In this document: piece by piece, positions 9,146 through 19,954 of the stretch
Position numbering within the stretch: the stretch's first letter is position 1
Layout of the letters: every line of letters begins with the position of its first letter
Origin: Nitrosomonas oligotropha
GTDB taxonomy: Bacteria > Pseudomonadota > Gammaproteobacteria > Burkholderiales > Nitrosomonadaceae
Direction of reading: 5' to 3'
Length of the DNA stretch: 64,000 nt
NCBI RefSeq assembly: GCF_900106555.1
Contig: NZ_FNOE01000015.1
Span: 1-64,000, forward strand
Notes under the pieces: model-generated
Told to the model about the DNA's origin: nothing
Databases searched by the model: none
What the model saw: only the letters and a program-made list of their open reading frames with translations
Position numbers and translations under genes: made by a program

Positions 9146-10057
9146 ATGGCTGATGATCTTTCACAACGCCCGATAGTCATCAAGCGAATCAAGAAAGTTG
9201 CTGGTGGTCACCACGGCGGCGCTTGGAAAATTGCTTATGCTGACTTTGTCACCGCCATGATGGCATTCTTCTTACTCATGTGGCTGCTGGGATCATCCAC
9301 TAAGAGTCAACTGGAAGGCATCTCGGAATATTTCAAAACACCGCTCAAGGTCGCCATGACAGGCGGATCGTCCATAGGCGAAACCAGCAGCATATTGAAA
9401 GGTGGCGGCACCGATCTGACCCGTCAGCACGGCGAAGTGAAAAAAGGTGAAATTAAAGACGACATCCAAGCCAAGAAAATTATCAAGGAACGTATTGAGC
9501 GCATTAAATTGGAAGGCTTGAAGAAAAAAATCGAGGAAGCGGTTGAAAACAATCCCACACTGAAAAAATTCGCCAATCAACTTTTGCTGGATATCACGTC
9601 CGATGGCTTAAGAATTCAGATCGTCGATGAGCAAAATCGCCCCATGTTTGCACTGGGAAAAGCCGATTTGCAGCCGTACACCAAAACCATTTTGCGCGAG
9701 ATTGGCAAAATGCTCAATGACGTCGAGAATAAAATCAGTCTCTCCGGCCATACCGATGGCAAACCTTTCCCTACCGGGGACAAAGGTTACAGTAACTGGG
9801 AATTATCGGCGGATCGCGCGAATGCTTCGCGCCGCGAGCTGATTATTGGCGGTATGGATACCAACAAGGTTCTGCAAGTAATCGGTTTATCGTCTGCGGT
9901 GTTGTTTGACAAGGAAGACCCTGTCAATCCGATCAACCGCCGGATCAGTATCGTCGTCATGAACGAAAAAGCCGAGAAAGCCGTGACGATGGATGGCCAA
10001 ACCATTGATGTTGATATGCAGGCCGAACCGAATAAAGAAATACTGCAAAATCCATAA
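9146..10057 (+). CDS. motB: Flagellar motor stator protein MotB
   Basis: A 303-residue partner of MotA that anchors the stator to peptidoglycan. The N-terminal cytoplasmic tail is followed by one membrane helix, about residues 31-50, with the proton-carrying Asp in AYADFVTAMMAFFLLMWLLG. The C-terminal OmpA-like peptidoglycan-binding domain spans about residues 150-280, with the landmark LSGHTDGKPF and NWELSADRANASRREL. An unusually charged Lys/Glu-rich linker (about 95-135) separates the two parts. It lies 41 bases after motA and is surely co-transcribed. Confidence 0.95.
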   Translation: MADDLSQRPIVIKRIKKVAGGHHGGAWKIAYADFVTAMMAFFLLMWLLGSSTKSQLEGISEYFKTPLKVAMTGGSSIGETSSILKGGGTDLTRQHGEVKKGEIKDDIQAKKIIKERIERIKLEGLKKKIEEAVENNPTLKKFANQLLLDITSDGLRIQIVDEQNRPMFALGKADLQPYTKTILREIGKMLNDVENKISLSGHTDGKPFPTGDKGYSNWELSADRANASRRELIIGGMDTNKVLQVIGLSSAVLFDKEDPVNPINRRISIVVMNEKAEKAVTMDGQTIDVDMQAEPNKEILQNP

Positions 10058-10075
10058 CTCATTCAATAGCCTATC

Positions 10076-10828
10076 ATGTTAAAACGAATCCATCCCGGTA
10101 TTGCCGCGTTAGTTGTTCAGATTGTGACCATTCTGACGGTTTATCTGATTATTCTGTCACAAGCTTTTCCCGGTTTGAGTGTATTTGAATGGAGTTTGAC
10201 GCAAGGATTATTGGCGGGATTACTCAGTTACTTCATTCGCATGCCGGTATGGTGGGTTGCTATTCATCTGGGTTTCATACCGCTGGTTGTTGTTGCACTG
10301 GCATGGAATATTTCCTCGACATGGTTCCTAGTGTTTTTTCTCGGCCTATGGCTGGTCTATGGAAAAACCTATAAAACCCAAGTACCGCTGTATCTTTCCA
10401 GTCAACGTGCAAATCAAGCGTTGGAATCACTACTGCCAGGCAAAGAGCGATTTTCTTTTGTCGATCTGGGCAGCGGATGTGGCGGTCTGTTGAATAATCT
10501 AGCCAGAACACACAAGAATGGTCAGTTTCACGGCATTGAATCCGCTCCCTTACCGTTCTTGATCAGTAAATTAAGAAGCTTTCTGGGTGTTCCAAACTGC
10601 AAAATCGTGTGGGGAGATTTCTGGCAGCAGGATTTCTCCCAATACGATGTCGTTTATGCTTATCTGTCGCCGGTGCCGATGGCCGCGCTGTGGGAAAAGG
10701 CCGGTAAGGAAATGCGCCCGGGAAGTCTGTTGATTAGCAATACATTCACTATCCCGGGTGTGGTAGCGGATGAAAGTATCAAACTCGATGATTTCTCCAA
10801 CTCCACGCTATATCTGTGGAAAATTTAG
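10076..10828 (+). CDS. Membrane-anchored class I SAM-dependent methyltransferase
   Basis: A 250-residue protein with three or four N-terminal membrane helices (about residues 8-100) joined to a Rossmann-fold methyltransferase domain. The SAM motif I is VDLGSGCGGLLNNLA near residue 124. An acidic residue at the end of the next strand is in FHGIESAP, and motif IV-like VYAYLSPVPM is near residue 200. The substrate is unknown. It follows motB by 18 bases on the same strand, so it is probably transcribed with the stator genes, although nothing in it suggests a motility role. Confidence 0.75.
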   Translation: MLKRIHPGIAALVVQIVTILTVYLIILSQAFPGLSVFEWSLTQGLLAGLLSYFIRMPVWWVAIHLGFIPLVVVALAWNISSTWFLVFFLGLWLVYGKTYKTQVPLYLSSQRANQALESLLPGKERFSFVDLGSGCGGLLNNLARTHKNGQFHGIESAPLPFLISKLRSFLGVPNCKIVWGDFWQQDFSQYDVVYAYLSPVPMAALWEKAGKEMRPGSLLISNTFTIPGVVADESIKLDDFSNSTLYLWKI

Positions 10829-10847
10829 CTTGAGTGAAATAGGTGCG

Positions 10848-12230
10848 CTAAGTGCGGCGCCAAGTCGTTCCTTGCGCGCCGTCTTCGAGGATGATGCCTT
10901 GTTGTTGCAGATTTTTACGAATGGCGTCGGCATCGGAGTACCGCCCTTCTTTACGTGCGCTGATACGCTGTTGAATCAGCAGCTCAATGTCATCCGGCGT
11001 CAAAGCATCCGATGAGCCGGTAGCGATTGTATTCTGCAAATATTCTTGCGGATTCTGCTGCAAAAGACCGAGTAAAGCACCCAGCGTTTTCAGTAGCCCG
11101 GCATTTTCTTTTGAGCCCGATTTATTGATATCGCTCGCCAAATCAAACAAAACAGCAATTGCATCCGGCGTATTGAAATCATCATCCATGGCCATTTTGA
11201 ATCGTTTCGCGTAGGCGTTATTCCAATCCAGCGCTATCGCATTGACCGGACCGGCATCTTTGAGTGCAATATACAAGCGATCCAACGCAAGCTTGGTATC
11301 TTTGAGATGCTGATCGGAATAATTCAGCGGACTGCGATAATGCGCGCGCAAAATAAAAAAGCGCACCACCTCGGGTTGATAGAATTTTAAAATCTCGCGG
11401 ACAGTAAAGAAGTTACCCAATGATTTCGACATCTTTTCGTTGTCGACGCGGACGAATCCATTATGCATCCAGTAATTGACAAAAGGATGATCATGCGCGC
11501 CTTCACTTTGTGCGATTTCATTCTCATGATGCGGGAACTGCAAATCCTGTCCACCACCATGAATATCAAAGTGAATGCCTAATAACTGTTCGCTCATCGC
11601 GGAGCATTCGATGTGCCAGCCCGGACGCCCCCTGCCCCAAGGAGATTCCCAGAACGGCTCGCCCGGTTTTGCCGATTTCCACAACACAAAATCCAGCGGG
11701 TCTTTTTTATTTGAATCAATTTCCACTCGCTCGCCGGCGCGCAGGTCGTTCAGGGATTTACCGGAAAGTTTTCCGTAATTGGGAAAATCATGCACGGAAT
11801 AATACACATCGCCATTTTTCGCATGATAAGCCAAGCGTTTTTCCACCAGCGTGCTGATCATTGCAATCATATGCTCAACAAAATCCGTCGCGCGCGGCTC
11901 GTGGCTCGGCGGCAAAACACCCAGCGCGGCCGAATCCTCATTCATTGCTTGAATGAAACGTTGTGTCAGCGTTTCGATCGATTCATTATTTTCCTGCGCA
12001 CGCTTGATAATTTTGTCATCAATATCAGTCACATTCCGTACATAGCTGACTGCGAAATCATTAGCTGTGAGCCAGCGGCTAACCGTATCGAAAACCACCA
12101 AAACTCGCGCATGTCCCAAATGACAATAATCATAAACCGTCATACCGCATACATAAATTTTTACTTTTCCAGGCGTTATTGAAACAAAATCTTGTTTTTC
12201 CCGGGCGATTGAGTTATAAATTTTGAGCAT
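10848..12230 (-). CDS. cysS: Cysteinyl-tRNA synthetase
   Basis: A class Ia aminoacyl-tRNA synthetase that charges tRNA-Cys. Signature HLGHARV is near residue 38 and [10 protein letters not shown] near 270. The zinc ligands include the Cys in VCGMTVYD, the Cys in HIECSAM and the following His-rich HHENE segment. The C-terminal end [11 protein letters not shown] matches the family. The start is placed at ATG 12228-12230 (MLKIYNS) because the family begins this way. An in-frame ATG 33 bases upstream would add 11 residues, and neither start has a clear ribosome site. The gene is divergent from the cyclophilin pair. Confidence 0.93.
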   Translation of the reverse strand: MLKIYNSIAREKQDFVSITPGKVKIYVCGMTVYDYCHLGHARVLVVFDTVSRWLTANDFAVSYVRNVTDIDDKIIKRAQENNESIETLTQRFIQAMNEDSAALGVLPPSHEPRATDFVEHMIAMISTLVEKRLAYHAKNGDVYYSVHDFPNYGKLSGKSLNDLRAGERVEIDSNKKDPLDFVLWKSAKPGEPFWESPWGRGRPGWHIECSAMSEQLLGIHFDIHGGGQDLQFPHHENEIAQSEGAHDHPFVNYWMHNGFVRVDNEKMSKSLGNFFTVREILKFYQPEVVRFFILRAHYRSPLNYSDQHLKDTKLALDRLYIALKDAGPVNAIALDWNNAYAKRFKMAMDDDFNTPDAIAVLFDLASDINKSGSKENAGLLKTLGALLGLLQQNPQEYLQNTIATGSSDALTPDDIELLIQQRISARKEGRYSDADAIRKNLQQQGIILEDGAQGTTWRRT

Positions 12231-12372
12231 AAGGTCAACAGATAAAATTGTAGAGTTAGCCATCTTCTTGATAGAATCTGGCCGTTCCAGCGCTTTTTGA
12301 AATAGCCTTCCAGTATAACATAACGTAGGCGCAAAGCCCTTACCCGCTACTTGCCAATGAGGATACTTAACT

Positions 12373-12963
12373 ATGCATCGCTGTCAAATTCTGATTTTTT
12401 TATTGTTAATTGCACTGTGCTTACCTGTTCACGCCTCAGAGACACGGGTTGAAATGAAAACCAATTTGGGCAGTATCGTTCTCGAGCTTTATCCGGAAAA
12501 AGCACCGAAAACCGTCGAGAATTTCCTGCAATATGTTGACGATGGATTTTACAAAAATACCGTATTTCACCGTGTGATTGCTGGCTTCATGATTCAAGGC
12601 GGCGGATTCGATACCGCATTGAAACAAAAACCGGCACGATCGCCGATCCAAAACGAGGCCGATAACGGTTTAAAAAATGAACCCGGAACCATTGCGATGG
12701 CGCGTACTTCGGATCCACACTCGGCATCGGCGCAATTCTTTATTAATGTCGCCAATAATGCATTCCTGAATTACAAAGCGCCGACTCAGAATGGCTACGG
12801 ATATGCAGTATTCGGCAAGGTGGTTTCCGGCATGGAAGTTGTCAACAAGATTGCATCGCTGCCGACCGGATCTGGCGGCCCTTTTGGCGGTGATGTACCC
12901 AAAAATAGCGTCGTTATTGAAGATGTGATAAAACTGCCCGCACTTGAGAAAAATACGCAATAA
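12373..12963 (+). CDS. ppiA: Periplasmic peptidyl-prolyl cis-trans isomerase (cyclophilin)
   Basis: A 196-residue cyclophilin with an N-terminal signal peptide (hydrophobic residues 5-20, cleavage probably after HAS near residue 22). It would act in protein folding in the periplasm. Active-site motifs are [13 protein letters not shown] near residue 65 and [17 protein letters not shown] near 112. The symbol follows the E. coli periplasmic enzyme by compartment and family, not by demonstrated orthology. The next gene, 29 bases downstream, is a second cyclophilin without signal peptide. The two look like a duplicated pair serving two compartments. Confidence 0.9.
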   Translation: MHRCQILIFLLLIALCLPVHASETRVEMKTNLGSIVLELYPEKAPKTVENFLQYVDDGFYKNTVFHRVIAGFMIQGGGFDTALKQKPARSPIQNEADNGLKNEPGTIAMARTSDPHSASAQFFINVANNAFLNYKAPTQNGYGYAVFGKVVSGMEVVNKIASLPTGSGGPFGGDVPKNSVVIEDVIKLPALEKNTQ

Positions 12964-12992
12964 CAAAAATCATCACTTTACATAGGATAGAT

Positions 12993-13484
12993 ATGGTCAG
13001 ATTACAAACCAATTATGGTGTTATTACGCTTGAACTGGATAGCGAGAATGCGCCGGAAACCGTGCAGAATTTCTTAAATTACGTTACCAGCGGATTCTAT
13101 GACAATACATTGTTTCATCGTGTTATTGACGACTTTATGATTCAAGGCGGCGGATTTGAGCCTGGAATGAAACAAAAAAAGACACAACCACCTATCCAGA
13201 ATGAAGCTGCCAACGGGCTTAAAAATGATTCGTACACTATCGCAATGGCTCGTACCGCGGATGTTCATTCCGCAACGGCGCAATTCTTCATTAATGTCAC
13301 TAATAACGGCTTTTTGAATTACAAATCTTCAACACCGCAGGGTTTTGGTTATTGCGTGTTCGGCAAAGTGATTGAAGGTCAGGATGTTGTGGATAAAATC
13401 AAGAAGATCAAAACGGGTGATCACGCAGGCCATCAGAATGTTCCACTTGAAAATGTCATCATCGAAAAAGCCGAAGTGATTTAA
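12993..13484 (+). CDS. ppiB: Cytoplasmic peptidyl-prolyl cis-trans isomerase (cyclophilin)
   Basis: A 163-residue cyclophilin starting directly with the first strand ([15 protein letters not shown]), so it is cytoplasmic. The catalytic Arg/Phe motif [13 protein letters not shown] and [17 protein letters not shown] are intact. AGGATAG lies just ahead of ATG 12993. It closely resembles the preceding periplasmic enzyme apart from lacking the leader. The gene converges on metZ with a 40-base gap that holds a short perfect hairpin around 13511-13525. Confidence 0.92.
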   Translation: MVRLQTNYGVITLELDSENAPETVQNFLNYVTSGFYDNTLFHRVIDDFMIQGGGFEPGMKQKKTQPPIQNEAANGLKNDSYTIAMARTADVHSATAQFFINVTNNGFLNYKSSTPQGFGYCVFGKVIEGQDVVDKIKKIKTGDHAGHQNVPLENVIIEKAEVI

Positions 13485-13524
13485 CTGCAATTCGGCAGCC
13501 GCTCATCACGATGGCATCGTGCCA

Positions 13525-14700
13525 TTATGTCAGTCCGCGGTGCAAATCAGCTTGCAGATCCTGCACCGCTTCCAGTCCAACTGCAATACGCAACAATCCA
13601 TCGGTGATACCGGCAGCATCCCGTGCTTCTTGACTGATACGCGCATGGGTTGTTGTAGCCGGATGGGTCAGCGTGCTTTTCGCATCGCCCAGATTGGCGG
13701 TAATCGATATTAAACGTGTCGAATCAATGACACGCCAAGCGGCTTCTTTACCCCCCTTAACTTCAAATGTCACAATCCCGCCACCGGATTTTTGCTGACA
13801 TTGTGCTAATGCATGCTGCGGATGCGAGGCTAAGCTGGGATAAAAGACACGCGTCACATTCGGTTGTGCTTCAAGCCATTGTGCCATTTGCAATGCATTT
13901 GACGAGTGCGCTTCTATGCGTAATTTAAGCGTTTCCAATCCCTTCAGTATCACCCAGGCATTGAAAGCACTGAGTGTCGGCCCAGCAGTACGCAAGAATC
14001 CATAGATTCCGCCATCCATCAACAATTCGCGCTTACCGAGTACAGCACCACCCAGCACTCTGCCTTGCCCGTCCAAATATTTAGTCGCGGAATGAATAAC
14101 GATATCAGCGCCTAACTCAAGCGGCTTCTGCAGAATAGGGGTACAAAAACAATTATCGACCGCCAGCCAAATGCCTGCTTTCTTGGCAATTTTACTGAGT
14201 TCCGTTATATCTGAGATTTCCGTTAACGGATTAGACGGTGTTTCCAAAAAAAACAGCTTGGTATTGGGCTGTATCGCGGCTTGCCATGACTGTACATCGG
14301 TCGCCGACACAAAAGTTGTGTCGATATTGAAGCGTTTCAATATGTTATTGAATAAATTGACTGTTGCGCCGAACAAACTGCGCGATGCAACGATATGATC
14401 GCCTGCCGACAATAACCCCATTGTGCAGGCCAATATGGCCGACATGCCGGAGGAAGTGGCAATGCAGGCTTCGGCTCCTTCCAATGCAGCCAGCCGTTCT
14501 TCAAACGCAGTCACGGTGGGATTGGTAAATCTAGAATAGATGTTACCCGGTTCATTGCCGGAAAATCGCGCAGCTGCTTGAGCGGCACTCTCAAAAACGA
14601 AACTTGAAGTCAGATACATGGCTTCTGAGTGTTCGTTGAATTGACTGCGATGAACTCCGGTATGGAGCGCCAGCGTTTCAGGCTGTAAATGATCTGACAT
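13525..14700 (-). CDS. metZ: O-succinylhomoserine sulfhydrylase
   Basis: A 391-residue PLP enzyme of the Cys/Met metabolism family that makes homocysteine directly from O-succinylhomoserine and sulfide. The PLP lysine lies in SATKYLDGQGRVLGG near residue 200, with the cofactor-binding tyrosine/arginine segment NIYSRFTNPTV near 52 and ETPSNPLTEISD near 155. The family as a whole includes cystathionine synthases and lyases. MetZ is preferred because in betaproteobacteria metZ follows purF, as here (126 bases). It is the last gene of the long minus-strand block. Confidence 0.88.
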   Translation of the reverse strand: MSDHLQPETLALHTGVHRSQFNEHSEAMYLTSSFVFESAAQAAARFSGNEPGNIYSRFTNPTVTAFEERLAALEGAEACIATSSGMSAILACTMGLLSAGDHIVASRSLFGATVNLFNNILKRFNIDTTFVSATDVQSWQAAIQPNTKLFFLETPSNPLTEISDITELSKIAKKAGIWLAVDNCFCTPILQKPLELGADIVIHSATKYLDGQGRVLGGAVLGKRELLMDGGIYGFLRTAGPTLSAFNAWVILKGLETLKLRIEAHSSNALQMAQWLEAQPNVTRVFYPSLASHPQHALAQCQQKSGGGIVTFEVKGGKEAAWRVIDSTRLISITANLGDAKSTLTHPATTTHARISQEARDAAGITDGLLRIAVGLEAVQDLQADLHRGLT

Positions 14701-14826
14701 AGAATGAACCTTGAGCGAAAACGATATTTATAGAAATAAGGAAAAGTTTATTATGAACAGAGCAATGAGCGGCAAATAGCAAGACTCAAAATGACATGAT
14801 GTTTATTGAACGCTCAGCTCAGTGTG

Positions 14827-16347
14827 TTATTCGGAAAAAACCAAGCTCAAATCCAATTGAGTATTGAGTTTAGTCTGTAATATTGAATGATTGGAATTGC
14901 GTTGTGATTCCAGGGTTTGTAAATATTCGGAAGTAATATCACCGGTTATATAATTACCGTTGAAACATGAAGTTTCAAAACTTTTAACCGCAGGCAATAC
15001 TTTTGAGACAGCATGATTTAGTGCATCCAAATCTTGAAAAATCAAATAATCTGCGCCAATTTCATTACAAATTTCTTCTGTCGTGCGATCAGTTGCGATC
15101 AATTCCTGGCGCGTCGGCATGTCAATACCGTATACATTCGGATATCGCACCGGTGGGGCTGCGGAAGCAAAGTAAATTTTATTTGCGCCCGCCTCGCGTG
15201 CCATCTGAACAATTTCCCGGCTCGTTGTGCCGCGAACGATGGAATCATCCACCAACATAACATTCTTGCCGCGAAATTCGATACCCATGGCATTCAGTTT
15301 TTGCCGCACGGATTTACGCCGCTGCTGCTGACCCGGCATGATGAAGGTGCGGCCGACATAGCGATTCTTGACAAATCCTTCACGAAAATCAATGCCTAGG
15401 CTGTTGGCAAGTTGTAAGGCGCTGGGGCGGCTGGAATCGGGAATCGGGATGACCACATCAATATCCAAATGATGCATCGTACTTCTGATTTTCTCAGCCA
15501 GATGTTCTCCCATGTTTAATCGCGTTTCGTAAACTGAGATACCGTCAATGACGGAATCGGGCCGGGCCAAATAGACATATTCAAAAATACAGGGATTCAA
15601 CGAAGCATCGGGGGCACACTGCTTATTGTAAAAATTGCCGTCTTCATCGATAAAAATGGCTTCCCCGGGTTGTATATCGCGTATCAATTTAAAACCCAGT
15701 GTATCCAGCGCCACACTTTCCGATGCGATCAAGTATTCATCGCCCAATTCACTTTCTGCAGTACCAAAAACCAACGGCCGTATGCCAAAGGGGTCGCGAA
15801 AGGCTAGCAATCCATAACCTGCGATCATCGCCACCACCGCATAAGCGCCTTTGCAGCGTTTATGAACACCCGCCACCGCAGTAAAAATAGTAGCGGGGTC
15901 GAGCTGGCCATTGCGCGTGCTTTCCTGCAATTCATGCGCCAGCACATTGAGCAAAACTTCTGAGTCGGAATTGGTGTTCACGTGCCGTAAATCGGTTCTG
16001 AACAATTCTTGATTCAGCTGTTCTGCGTTGGTTAAATTGCCGTTATGACTTAATACAATCCCAAATGGCGAGTTGACATAAAAAGGTTGTGCCTCGGCTG
16101 AAGAGTTAGCTGACCCGGCGGTAGGATAGCGCACATGACCGATACCGATATTACCTGCCAATGCACGCATGTTTCGGGTGCGAAATACGTCACGCACCAA
16201 CCCTAAACCCTTATGCATGTGAAAAGTATTCCCTTGCGCTGTTACAATGCCGCTTGCATCCTGTCCGCGATGCTGCAACATGAGCAAACCATCATAAAGT
16301 AACTGATTGGCGGGTGATTTTGCAACAATGCCGAGAATTCCACACAT
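14827..16347 (-). CDS. purF: Amidophosphoribosyltransferase
   Basis: A 506-residue enzyme that catalyses the first step of purine synthesis, from PRPP and glutamine to phosphoribosylamine. The N-terminal nucleophile Cys2 is exposed in MCGILGIV with no long propeptide. The glutaminase motifs [16 protein letters not shown] and SHNGNLTN are present. The PRPP loop [14 protein letters not shown] is near residue 365. The length is that of the E. coli-type, iron-sulfur-free enzyme. It lies 37 bases after cvpA, the classic purF partner. Confidence 0.96.
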   Translation of the reverse strand: MCGILGIVAKSPANQLLYDGLLMLQHRGQDASGIVTAQGNTFHMHKGLGLVRDVFRTRNMRALAGNIGIGHVRYPTAGSANSSAEAQPFYVNSPFGIVLSHNGNLTNAEQLNQELFRTDLRHVNTNSDSEVLLNVLAHELQESTRNGQLDPATIFTAVAGVHKRCKGAYAVVAMIAGYGLLAFRDPFGIRPLVFGTAESELGDEYLIASESVALDTLGFKLIRDIQPGEAIFIDEDGNFYNKQCAPDASLNPCIFEYVYLARPDSVIDGISVYETRLNMGEHLAEKIRSTMHHLDIDVVIPIPDSSRPSALQLANSLGIDFREGFVKNRYVGRTFIMPGQQQRRKSVRQKLNAMGIEFRGKNVMLVDDSIVRGTTSREIVQMAREAGANKIYFASAAPPVRYPNVYGIDMPTRQELIATDRTTEEICNEIGADYLIFQDLDALNHAVSKVLPAVKSFETSCFNGNYITGDITSEYLQTLESQRNSNHSILQTKLNTQLDLSLVFSE

Positions 16348-16384
16348 AGAACTGCTCCGTTAGTTTTGTTGTCCTTGGTCCATC

Positions 16385-16891
16385 TTAAGAATTTTCTTTT
16401 CTTTCAAAACTAATACGTTTTGATAGATCGGTTGGAAGCCAAGGCAACACTTGCAGTGCAATCGCCTCCAAAGGGCGGCTCAGAACTGCCTGTTGCCAAA
16501 ATACTTGATTGGGAATTGTCGTTAATCCGGCGATTAAAGTCAGTAACGTTACAATCGCCATCGCCCTCAAAAGACCAAAAATAGAACCAAACAATCGGTC
16601 GATGAATCCCAACCCGATACCTTTGATCAATGAAGTCAGCAACATAGTCCCCAGTGCAGTGATCAGCAGTACCGAAAGAAACGTTAAAACAAATGCAATC
16701 GAAATGCGCAGTGTCTCACCGACAATTTCAACCGGTAAAAACTGTTCAAAAAACGATCCGTACGCACTGGCTACTATAAAAGCAACTACCCAGCCGGCAA
16801 TGGATAGCGTCTCCCGGACAAATCCCCGGAAAATACTTAAAAGTATTGAAACAAGAAAAATACCGGAAACGACATAATCAAACGCGGTCAT
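16385..16891 (-). CDS. cvpA: CvpA family membrane protein
   Basis: A 168-residue inner-membrane protein with four helices (about residues 3-22, 28-46, 66-90 and 103-125), beginning MTAFDYVVSGIFLVSI as CvpA proteins do. In E. coli CvpA is required for colicin V production and envelope stress tolerance; its biochemical role is unsettled. It sits directly upstream of purF, an arrangement conserved widely in proteobacteria. Confidence 0.9.
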   Translation of the reverse strand: MTAFDYVVSGIFLVSILLSIFRGFVRETLSIAGWVVAFIVASAYGSFFEQFLPVEIVGETLRISIAFVLTFLSVLLITALGTMLLTSLIKGIGLGFIDRLFGSIFGLLRAMAIVTLLTLIAGLTTIPNQVFWQQAVLSRPLEAIALQVLPWLPTDLSKRISFERKENS

Positions 16892-16956
16892 CAGTTAAAA
16901 TCAATCCAGTTCTCGTTGATTCATAACAGAAAAATAAAAACCATTCCATTATTACC

Positions 16957-17697
16957 TTATTTGGGAGCCACTACACCGTCAAGCCCAATCTTTTTTAGTT
17001 TTTTTAATTCAGCTTCTGCGGCGCTTCGTGTCGTGAAAGGACCGATCCGTACACGCGTCACCTCATTATGATCGACTTTCAGTGTTTCAGTGTAAGCTTT
17101 AAACCCGCTCGATAATAGATTGGCTTGCTGCTGCTTAGCTTTTGCTTGATCGGAAAATGCGCCCAGTTGCACGACAAATGCTTTAGCTGCATCCACCGGT
17201 ACTGCTACAGATGCTGCTGCGGATGGACTGGCTGAAGTTGCCGCAGGTGCAGGTGCGGGTACGAGTGCAGGTGCAGCTGCTGGGGTATTCACTGCTGCGT
17301 TGTTTTTCACTTCAGGAACGACGGCTACCGGACGCCGGTCAAATTTTGGTTTAATACCTGGGATTGGAATGCGTTTCTGGTCATTTGACATTCCGGAGTA
17401 TTCATCATGAGGTTGCAGACCTACTTTCGATTTTCCGGGTAACTCAGGCGATGCCTCATCGTCCATACCCGAAAATTCGCGGCTCACAGGCTCTTCTTTG
17501 AGCGCCAAATCATTCCTATTGTTCTTAACCGCCGGTAAGTTGATTGCAATTTCCTGTTTTTCACTTCCGCCTTTTGGCTCATCGAATATAGCCGGCAGTA
17601 CAATTACAGCAGCAAGTACCAGCATAATAGCGCCAACCAGACGCCGCCTTGCGCGTTTCCTGAGTAATAATTCTTCTTCACTGATATTTTTATTCAT
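16957..17697 (-). CDS. dedD: SPOR-domain cell-division protein (DedD-like)
   Basis: A 246-residue protein with a short basic cytoplasmic start, one membrane helix at about residues 19-37, a low-complexity Ala/Pro/Val linker (about 120-165) and a C-terminal SPOR domain (about 168-246) beginning AKAFVVQLGAFSDQAKA and containing TRVRIGPF. SPOR domains bind denuded septal peptidoglycan, so it is probably a division-site protein. The position between folC and cvpA is that of dedD in other proteobacteria. The Ala-rich linker is built from near-repeats of Ala-Pro-Ala codons. Confidence 0.88.
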   Translation of the reverse strand: MNKNISEEELLLRKRARRRLVGAIMLVLAAVIVLPAIFDEPKGGSEKQEIAINLPAVKNNRNDLALKEEPVSREFSGMDDEASPELPGKSKVGLQPHDEYSGMSNDQKRIPIPGIKPKFDRRPVAVVPEVKNNAAVNTPAAAPALVPAPAPAATSASPSAAASVAVPVDAAKAFVVQLGAFSDQAKAKQQQANLLSSGFKAYTETLKVDHNEVTRVRIGPFTTRSAAEAELKKLKKIGLDGVVAPK

Positions 17698-17713
17698 TTG
17701 AAATAGCCGATTA

Positions 17714-19003
17714 TTACCTGCTTTGTTGTGTGCCTAGATACTGCAACACCCCGCTTACCGTATAGAACGATCCGAATACGCAAATTCTATCATTTTTACC
17801 GGCTTGTTCACAGGCAAAAACAAAAGCCGCCGCACTGTCGGAAAACTGGTGAATGACATCCTTATCGCTTGAAATACCCGCTTGATGAATTTCATTAATC
17901 AAATAATCGGCCGATGCAGCGCGAGGAGATGGTATAGCCGAGACCAGCCAGAAATCGATAGCGTTTTTTAATGTTTGAATGACACCCTGGATATCTTTGT
18001 CTTGCAGCATGGAAAATACCGCATAAGTGCGGCCGGATGGCTTCGTCGCCGCTAAATTTTCCGCCAAAACGGCGGCTGCAGCGGGATTGTGAGCAACATC
18101 CAGGATAATCATCGGCTGTGTCGAAACCATTTGAAATCTGCCCGGTATGACCGCTTCGCCCAATCCTTGCCGAATGTCTTTCATACTGACCGGTAACAAT
18201 TCGCACAGGGTATCCAATGCGACCAGGCAAGCGCTTGCATTCTGCAGTTGCTTGGCGCCCCGGAGCGCTGGGAATGGAAGAGAATGCCGCCCCCCTTTCG
18301 GTCCCCAGTAATCCCATTGTATGCCTTTATTTGAGAAACCGAATTCTTGGGTCAAACGGAAAAATTGGGCGCCGGACGTTTCAATTTGCTGATAAACAGA
18401 ATCGGGTATGTCAGCTTCCGCACAAATAGCCGGTTTACCTTTTCTAAAAATCGCGGCTTTCTCAAAACCGATTTTTTCCCGCGTATCTCCCAGATAATCC
18501 ATGTGATCAAGATCAATACTGGTTACGATTGCACAATCCGCATCGAATATGTTCACCGCATCCAGGCGTCCGCCGAGACCGACTTCTAAGATCGCTACAT
18601 CAACACGCGCTTGAATAAATATATGCACCGCCGCCAATGTACCAAATTCAAAAAAAGTCAACGAAGTATCGCAGTCCTTTCTAGCAGCATCGATGTGTGC
18701 AAAAGCATCACATAGGCTTTTATCAGCCACTTCATTCTTATTGATGCGGACACGTTCGTTGTAGCGCAGCAAATGTGGCGAGGTATAACATCCCACTTTG
18801 TAGCCAGCGCAGAATAATATCGACTCCAACATTGCACAAACCGACCCCTTACCATTTGTACCCCCCACCATGATAATGGGAAATTGCGGTGTTAAAGCAA
18901 GTTTGGATCGAATCCGGTTGACACGCGCCAATCCCATTTCAATCGTCTTGGGATGAAGCGATTCCAGATATGTTAACCAATCAGCAAGCGAGTCAGCTTC
19001 CAT
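17714..19003 (-). CDS. folC: Bifunctional folylpolyglutamate synthase / dihydrofolate synthase
   Basis: A 429-residue Mur-ligase-fold enzyme that adds glutamate to dihydropteroate and folates. The ATP loop GTNGKGSVCAMLE is near residue 47. TSPHLLRYNERVRIN is near 75, and the DLDHMDYLGDTREKIGFEKAAIFRKG segment with the carbamylated Lys is near 167. DVAHNPAAA starts the C-terminal domain. It lies 16 bases upstream of the dedD-like gene and follows accD, the usual accD-folC-dedD order. Confidence 0.95.
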   Translation of the reverse strand: MEADSLADWLTYLESLHPKTIEMGLARVNRIRSKLALTPQFPIIMVGGTNGKGSVCAMLESILFCAGYKVGCYTSPHLLRYNERVRINKNEVADKSLCDAFAHIDAARKDCDTSLTFFEFGTLAAVHIFIQARVDVAILEVGLGGRLDAVNIFDADCAIVTSIDLDHMDYLGDTREKIGFEKAAIFRKGKPAICAEADIPDSVYQQIETSGAQFFRLTQEFGFSNKGIQWDYWGPKGGRHSLPFPALRGAKQLQNASACLVALDTLCELLPVSMKDIRQGLGEAVIPGRFQMVSTQPMIILDVAHNPAAAAVLAENLAATKPSGRTYAVFSMLQDKDIQGVIQTLKNAIDFWLVSAIPSPRAASADYLINEIHQAGISSDKDVIHQFSDSAAAFVFACEQAGKNDRICVFGSFYTVSGVLQYLGTQQSR

Positions 19004-19048
19004 TTGGCGTGCCTGTATTAAGCAGGAAATGAAATGATCAAACGGTGT

Positions 19049-19918
19049 TTAAGGAATGGGTGCAGGAATACGCATCAATTGCGTGCAGAGATTGACAATC
19101 TTGTCACGCATTTGCCGCCGGTCCACGATCATATCGATCGCACCATGCTGCAATAAAAATTCAGCGCGCTGGAAGCCATCGGGAAGTGTCTGACGCACCG
19201 TTTGCTCAATAACACGCGGACCGGCAAAACCGATCAGTGCACCGGGCTCGGCAATCACCACATCGCCAAGAAAAGCAAAACTGGCGGATACACCACCCAT
19301 CGTCGGGTCGGTCAGAACCGATATGAACGGTAATTTGCGATGACTCAGTTTAGTCAGCACGGCCGTTGTTTTCGCCATTTGCATCAAGGAGAACAAACCT
19401 TCCTGCATGCGAGCGCCGCCACTGGCGCTGAAGCAAATAAAGGGCAAGTGATGATCAATACAGGTTTTAACACCACGTACGAATCGTTCGCCTACGACCG
19501 AACCCATCGAACCGCCCATAAAACCGAATTCAAATACCGCGACAACGACCGGCATCGTTTTAATGGTGCCTTGCAGCACCACTAAGGAATCTTGCTCGTC
19601 GGTGTTTTCTTTCGCCTGCGCCAGGCGATCCGTATAACGTTTGCTGTCTTTGAATTTCAGCGCATCAGTGGCAACTACTTCAGCACCGATCTCATAACGT
19701 CCTTCCGGATCAAGCAGTTGATCGAGACGATTTCTCGCCGAAATACGATTATGAAAATCACATTTAGGGCAGACATTCAAATTCTTGGCCAGGTCCGTGT
19801 AGTATAAAACCGCTTCACAGGTGCGGCATTTACTCCACAAGCCTTCCGGCACTATTTTCTTTTCACCCGCTTCTTTTCTCTTGATCTTTGGCGGGATAAT
19901 GTTCTGAAACCAGCTCAT
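19049..19918 (-). CDS. accD: Acetyl-CoA carboxylase carboxyltransferase beta subunit
   Basis: A 289-residue beta subunit of the carboxyltransferase that makes malonyl-CoA for fatty acid synthesis; it pairs with AccA, not seen here. The N-terminal zinc ribbon has Cys pairs in CRTC and CPKC about 20 residues apart (residues about 33-56). The oxyanion and CoA-binding stretches [13 protein letters not shown] and [14 protein letters not shown] are intact. It is preceded by trpA by 36 bases. Confidence 0.96.
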   Translation of the reverse strand: MSWFQNIIPPKIKRKEAGEKKIVPEGLWSKCRTCEAVLYYTDLAKNLNVCPKCDFHNRISARNRLDQLLDPEGRYEIGAEVVATDALKFKDSKRYTDRLAQAKENTDEQDSLVVLQGTIKTMPVVVAVFEFGFMGGSMGSVVGERFVRGVKTCIDHHLPFICFSASGGARMQEGLFSLMQMAKTTAVLTKLSHRKLPFISVLTDPTMGGVSASFAFLGDVVIAEPGALIGFAGPRVIEQTVRQTLPDGFQRAEFLLQHGAIDMIVDRRQMRDKIVNLCTQLMRIPAPIP

Positions 19919-19954
19919 CTGTGACGTTTCCTAAAACGTGTTTTAAACATTGTT

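Noticed and set aside
13511-13525. Hairpin ATGGCA-TCG-TGCCAT between ppiB and metZ as a terminator
   Set aside because: It is short, has no T tract and runs into the metZ stop codon; evidence is too weak to call.
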